Assembly (NCBI GenBank): GCA_024036415.1
Contig: JAMWET010002872.1
Location: 289,558-353,557, forward strand
DNA from: Prochilodus magdalenae
Lineage: Eukaryota > Chordata > Actinopteri > Characiformes > Prochilodontidae
Reading direction: 5' to 3'
DNA length: 64,000 bases
This document shows positions 57,791-64,000 of this stretch, one piece after another. The notes beneath the pieces were generated by a model. That model was not told the DNA's origin. It ran no database searches and was given only the letters and a program-made list of their open reading frames with translations. Made by a program: the position numbers and the translations under genes. Numbering within the stretch: position 1 is the stretch's first letter; each line of letters begins with the position of its first letter.

Positions 57791-60700
57791 AGCAGGTGGT
57801 ACATCAGTGAAGGTGTGGATTGTGAGGGCACTGAGACAGTCTACACTGCTGACTGCATGTATAATCGTACTATCCTGAAATACTGAACGCACTTGCTGTA
57901 TACTGTAAATACTGTAAATCTGTCTGTTGTGTAATTTATTGAAAGTGGTGCGTTATTTAAATAGTAATTTTTTTTTGGTTTTTTTTTTTTTTTGTTTGTA
58001 AACTGTGCGATGTACAGACTCAGAAACACTTTGTTATGGTTATGTTTCTGTATCCTTTGTTGTTTTTTATGTGGATGTTGAAATATAATAAAAAGTGCAC
58101 GTTGAAGGTGCCTGAACCCACAGAACAAGCCTGATGTGTTAATATTAGTAGCATGCTCAAAACTGTCAGGCTTTCCAGTAGCACTTTGTAGATGCGCTGA
58201 TTTTTATTGTTGTTTTTTGTTTTTATTAGTTTTAAAGAATAAATCTGCAAATAAAACTGAACTGAAACAGTAAACCACAGTGCATCGCTGAAGGAAGCTG
58301 CAACACCAACATCTACAATATGGAGTTTAACTTCACTAGCCAGCTAACGAAATATTTTAGTAAGATATTGTATATTTAACTTAGCTGGTGTCTCTGTCGG
58401 CTTTCAATATGACAGATGTTACTACAGCAATAATAATTTATAATAATTATGGCCATGTGAATAAACATTAACAAGTACTAGATGGAACCTCAATAGCAAA
58501 ATATTTCACTCAAAAATCTGAATAAGCTAAGAATGAAGCAGGATGACCTAATGTAACTTTGTGGACACGCTCACCTCTTCATACTATTTACTATTTACTA
58601 TTTTGAAACGGATGGGTATCACATTTCGCACCACCAAAAGCACTGTTCATATGATAGAAAAGGCAAAGACTGTACTGAAGTATAAAACATTATGGAATCT
58701 CTTTCCATTAAAGAGAACATACAGTCTTAGTTCAGGTCTATAAGAGCTGCTGCTGGAAGTAGGTAACCTTAGAAACACCAAAGCACTCATCTGCTCTTCT
58801 CCCATTCTATTCAGTTTCAAGAGGGTTGCCTTTTTTCAGATTCCATATGTGCGATTAAAGTAAGTGTAGGTCAATTGATGTGATGTACACTGTATTACGT
58901 ACATTGATAAATCGGAAAATTCAGTTAAACAAGGGTACCAATGAAAACATTGTCTATTCCTCGGTGACACATTGATTCCTGCTTCATGCAATACATCTTG
59001 GCAGATACCGACTTCAATACGAAAATAGATTGTTGGTTTGTTTTAATCTGCTGCTGAAGTAGGTCAGAACTAGTTGGGGATTACAGTGGTCAGTGTATGT
59101 TGACCATTCTTATTATTTTGTGTCTTTAGTTAAATAAATGGGAATTAAAATAAAGTAAATAATCGGCCAATTAATTCGCATGAGAACAAAGACGATTCAG
59201 CGACCTTTATTTCATCTTTATGTCTGCATTATGCACACTTTGACAAATTATGCTTGGACATTCAGCCCCTGATGCCACAACTTAAACAAGGACCCTCTAA
59301 GCAGAATTCATAGAAGTGCTTCAAGGATGAAAAGAGTAGAAGAAAAAGGGAACCGCCACTCGAATAGGCAAAACTGTAAAATTGGCCGTTTCAGCTCACA
59401 AACTAACCAACAGTGCTGACCGGGGGAGCTCCAAGAACAAATCGCTGTAATGCAATTTGTCTCACATTTTAGCCTTAAAAAAAAATCAGATCCCACAAAT
59501 TCATAAAATAAATATCTTCAAGACGATACATTAATGGTGTGTGTGTGGTTGTTGATACTTGTGAAGTAATTTTGGTTGTGTTCTCAGGAGTGAGATAACG
59601 TAGGTCTGGTCATTATTGGTACACTTATTGCCACTTTGAAATTGATTTGTGTCTTGGCACATTAAAATGTATAATTTTCTATGCTGAGTCAGCTGCATAA
59701 GACTTTGAGTGCCAGTGGTATTAAGTGGCTAATAAAAAAAAGTATCGGTTTATTTATTATGAAGATCATATTATTTATGACAGATTAAAAAAGAGGTTAG
59801 AATATGCAAATATGCAAATACCCTTCCAATACCTAACAGTTCAAGACAGTTCATCTTATCTCACTGCAAAAACGCCACTATATATAAATATCTATTGAAT
59901 CTGGACAGTTTACAAAAAGCAGTTTGCAGGCAGTGTTTTACAATAGTCCCTAATTACTACCTCCTTCTAAATGCTGTCCATGTATGGGGTTATATGTGTA
60001 TGTTTATGCATTATTTGTATTATGTTTGTTTATAGTCCTGCTTTATTTATTGTCGGGTATATTATAAGTATATTTGCACCCTCTGTAGTGCTGATGATGT
60101 GCTGATGGGCATGTGGATAATGGAGCCCCTGAAGCAATGACAAATTTCGTTTCAGTAATACTAGTTATATTAAAAAAATTACAATACAAAACACTTGGCT
60201 TAGAATAATAAACCCACTTTATCATACTCTTACTCATAAGGAGCTTTCACAGCTCGACCAGCTCTAATACACAGATGAAGTGTAGGGCTAAACACTCATA
60301 CAAAGCTACACTTCTAATTTCTCAATAGAACTATAAAAGAACCTGTCGGTGAGCAAATCTCACAAAAACAGCTAAACAGGAGCATACAGGGCCCTAACAG
60401 CAGTTGATAAAGTAAACAATGACCACTAATTGTATTACACCATCAGCAGTGGACAAAAGGACTGTAGGTAGTTTTCCTAGAAAGCGTGCAAAGGAAGACA
60501 CTGCAGTTAAAACGTCACATATACAGTTACCGCGACCTAAACATCCTAATCATCATGATGGACTCTGGCTTTGTACTGCTGACCAAAGTCCAAACATTTC
60601 ACATGAAAACAGAACTAAGAATAAGGAAACAAGTGAGACTTGAGGGAAGTGAAAGTAGCTCCAAAAAAGCAATTTCCCACCCAGGGAAGCAAGGCAAAGC

Positions 60701-60824
60701 CAATCTGAGCATATATAAGAGGAGATGAGTCCAGGTATTTAAACACCGCTTCATTCTGACAGCTGCCTCAAGCAAACCAAGATTCAAATCATCACCCTAG
60801 AAAATCTTCAAGAACCAGAGCAAT

Positions 60825-61454
60825 ATGAAAATCTGCTGCCAGCTTTTGTGTTCTTGCTTGTCTGGCTGATCGTGAGCGTACAAGGTAGGATCCTCCTCAT
60901 TCTTCATTTTAAATAAAGATGATTGATCTGTAATCTGAGAGATGTAAACATTACAGTGAATGATAATTTTCATATATAACTGGTGTGTTGCAGGTCAGGC
61001 CCAGACGGAGGGGGAAGAGGTGCTTATGTCAAGGTCTGGGGTGAACATGGTTCAGTCTACAGCGGGTGCGAAGGTTGAGGTTTATCCGGCTGGTCCATCT
61101 TGTGAAACGTGGAAATTTATGTGAGTCTCCATCAATCATAATCGAATAATGTAAAACACCAATAGTGTAATCCTTCAGACGTCTAACTGGGGTGTTTTAC
61201 TCTTTTAGTGTCACTCTGAAGAACGGTGCCAGGACAAAAATGCTGAACCCAGAAATCCAGGCTTGCCCAGAATTACATCAAGCAGAATGATTAAAAAAGA
61301 GGGAGAACATCAGTATGAACAACATGAAGACTGATAGGTGCTCTTACTCTGAGAGCACTGCTATTCAGTGAAAACTACTATAGGCTATATTAATCATCAC
61401 AGATTAACACTTAATATGATATAAAATGTTTGGCTTTCAGGAGTCTGCAAGTGA
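60825..61454 (+). pseudogene. Inverted copy of B5, frameshifted
   Basis: Exon images lie at 60,825-60,884, 60,994-61,120, 61,209-61,301 and 61,441-61,454. Breaks include an extra A in 'atgaaaatctgc', 'cagacggaggggga' in exon 2, a lost GT donor after exon 3 ('aaaaaagagggag') and 'ctgcaagtga' in exon 4. It keeps the B5-only 5' UTR mark ('ccctagaa'). It differs from B5 by substitutions: CGG at R42, ATTAAAAAG in the helix, and GGAAGTGAAA in the promoter. Confidence 0.82.
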
Positions 61455-64000
61455 GCATGTGGTACATCATTGAAGGGTGGAAGAAGAGATGTGAGGCATG
61501 AGGCGTCTTACACTCGCTGACTGCATGTATATAGTACTACCTGAAATACGAAAAACCTACTTGCTGGTATACTGTAAAATACTGTAAATCTGTCTGTTGT
61601 GTAATTTATGAAAGTGGTGCGGTATTTTAACTATATACTGTGAGATGTACAGACTCAGTAAACACTTTGATGGTTATGTTTATATTCCTTTGTTGTTTTT
61701 TTATGGTGATGTTAAAATATAATAAATTGTGCACGTGAAGGTGCCTGAAACCCACAGAAACAAGCCTGATAGTGGTACTTATTAGTAGCATGCTCAATGT
61801 CAGATTTTTCCAGTAGCACTTTGTAGATGTGCTGATTTTTTATTGTTGTTTTTTTGTTTTTATTAGTTTTTAAAGATAAATCTGAAATAAACTGAACTGG
61901 GACAGTAATTATAAACCACCAGTGCATACGCTGAAGGAAGCTGCAAGAACCAACATCTTACAATAGTGAGTTTAACTTACTAGCCAGCTAACAGAAATAT
62001 TTTTAGCTAAGGATATTGATATTTACTTAGCGGTGTCCTCTGTCTGCCTTCACATATGACAGATGTTACGACCAGCAAAATTAATTTATAATATTTTGGC
62101 CATTTGTGAATAAACATTAACAAGTACTAGATGGAACCTCACATAGCAAAAAATTTCACTCAAATTCTGAATAAGCTAAAATGAATGAAGCAGGATGACT
62201 AATGTAACTTTGCGGACACCTCACCTCTTTTATACTATTTACTATTTACTATTTTGAAAAAGATGGGTATCAGTTTTGCACCACCAAAGCACTGTTTAAT
62301 ATGATAGAAAGGCAAACGACTGTACTGAAGTATAAACATATGTGAATCTCTTTCCATTAAAAAGAGCCCTATTACAGTCTTAGTTTCAGGTCTATAAGAC
62401 TGACTGCTGGGAAGTAGTTAACCTTTAGAAGCCTAACCAGGCACTCACTACCTGCTAGTTCTCCCATTCTATTCAGTTTCAAGGCAAGGGTTGCTTTTTT
62501 TTCCGCTTCCATGTGGCGATAAACCACAAGAGTGTAGGTCCACTGAGTGGATGTAACTATACGTACATGAGTTAATGTTCAAATTCAGTTATAAGTGTTA
62601 CAACTGACAACATTAGTCTGTTCGGTGGGACACTTGAATTTCCTGCTCTAATGGGTGCAAACATCTTGCAGATACGAACTTCACTTAACGAAACTATATT
62701 GTTGTTTGGTTTGTAATCTGCTGCTGAATATGTAGAATTAGAGGCTTGGCTAACAGTTGGTCAGTGTATGTTGACATTCTTCTTATTTTGTGTTTCTTTA
62801 GTAAATAAATGGCAATAAATGATAACAATGGCAATAATTCAGGCGGAAGAAAAAGAAGATCAGCTGACCTCTTATTTCATTCTTATGTCAGCAAACGTAC
62901 TGCACACTTGACAAATTCATATGAAATGCAGCCATGATGGCACACTTACACAAGACCTTAGCAGCATTCAGACGAAGTGCTTCAAAGAGAGAAAGGAGTA
63001 GAAGAAAAGGAACCGCACTGAAAGTTGAAAAGTACAAAATGCAGGTGTGAGATGCTCTGTGCTATAAAACAACCAGCAGGAAACAAACTAGTACTAATGT
63101 ACCATAGATAACATTCAGCACATCTTCCTTTAGTGATCTGCATATAAGCGTTAATTTTAGCCCTACGCACCGCAGCTCTACAGCTCTTTGTGCTACTGCG
63201 ATAAACCTTCAAAGCAATGCAGGTTAAGCAAGACTTTTCAGAGCTCCACAATATCAAGAAACACAACACAATAATGCACACTGAAAGGAGCTTGAACATT
63301 ATTTTTACTGAGAACTGTTACTGAAGGATACCTGCTGAAGTATAATTTGGTTGTGTTCATCAGGAGTGAGATAATGTAGGTCTGGTCATATTCTGTACAC
63401 TTATGCCTTAAAAGTTTGATTTGTGTCTGGTCATTAATAATGTATTAATTTCTTCTATGCTGAGGTCAGCTGTCCTAAAAGAACTTTGAGCTGCCGTGGG
63501 TATTAAAGTGGTCTATAAATAAAAAGTCATTGTTTTAATTATTATGAAAGATAATATTATTATGATAATTGACAGATTAAAAATAAGAGGATACTATGCA
63601 AAGGCCATTAACCATATATCACTGTATATGCACTATCATACTTCACGATGCAACCATGACTACTCCATTAACTCCTTCCAATACACCTAGACCAGGTCAT
63701 AGGACAGTTCATCTTACATCACTGCAAACTGACACATATATAAATATATATTTGGAATCTGTACAGTTTACAGGCGTTTGCAGGCAGTGTTTACACTAGC
63801 CCTAATTACTACCACCTTACTTAAAGGACTGATCCATGTGTTGTTAATGTTGTTCATTGTTTTATGCATATTATGTATATTGGGTGTTTGTTTATTGTTG
63901 CTAAGTTTGATTAAGGGGGGGGTTTTTCCCCCTGCCCCTTTATTTATTGTTGAGTATATCTTATCCCGTATATTCATGCACCACTCTGCTAGTGCATGTT

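Larger units (their letters stand above)
51442..64000. repeat. Right arm of the palindrome, indel-ridden
   Basis: Reverse complement of 39.13-51.34 kb in exact order (B7, B6, B5, then the B4-B5 intergenic text up to the window end). It is about 350 bp longer than the left arm. Insertions and deletions of one or two bases, many in homopolymers, occur in exons, introns and spacers alike and outnumber substitutions. Confidence 0.92.

Overview
The window looks like a ray-finned fish chromosome segment, probably an ostariophysan (characin, catfish or cyprinid side). The evidence is compact four-exon CXC chemokine genes of teleost type, many decayed Tc1/mariner and L2-like/L1-like elements, a tRNA-derived SINE with the 'gtcgctctggataagagcgt' tail, and dispersed repeats common in that group. 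It is AT-rich, intron-split and has no bacterial features. The species call is inference.

Region 1 (1-14.0 kb) shows no gene that I can recognise. It holds a SINE, AT microsatellites, a roughly 930-bp satellite built of nested palindromes (4.41-5.35 kb), old LINE and DNA-transposon fragments, and two CTCF-like motifs near 10.7 and 11.05 kb.

Region 2 (14.0-50.5 kb) is a head-to-tail cluster of nine CXC chemokine genes, all on the minus strand. Each was rebuilt here by following splice sites by eye. Gene N (14.0-15.6 kb) is a distinct three-exon, 90-residue non-ELR CXC chemokine. Gene A (22.8-23.5 kb) is a diverged CXCL11-like gene with a textbook promoter (kappa-B, ISRE and GAS motifs next to a TATA box). 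Genes B1-B7 (25.8-50.3 kb) are CXCL11-like paralogues of 95 residues with the same exon plan (58, 127, 90 and 13 coding bases). B2, B4, B5 and B6 encode the same protein; B1 differs only at its C-terminus, B3 by four residues in a unit that is otherwise nearly identical, and B7 is an older diverged copy. B3, B4 and B5 sit in near-identical tandem units of about 3.6-3.8 kb. Between B genes lie fossils of A-type genes (a dead exon 1 at 27.5 kb and promoter remnants at 36.3, 40.1 and 43.7 kb). This suggests that an ancestral A+B pair was duplicated and the A partner was lost repeatedly. All these products should be secreted non-ELR CXC chemokines of the CXCR3-ligand type, induced by interferon; this follows from family knowledge and motifs, not from data.

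Region 3 (51.44-64.0 kb) is an inverted copy of about 39.1-51.34 kb around a 105-bp spacer, a palindrome of about 25 kb. The right arm carries B7, B6 and B5 in reverse order on the plus strand, but every copy is riddled with one- or two-base insertions and deletions in exons, introns and spacers alike. The simplest reading is a fold-back (strand-switch) long read left unpolished in the assembly. A few substitutions in the right arm do not match the left arm and may come from another haplotype. The three plus-strand chemokine copies should not be counted as genes without independent evidence.
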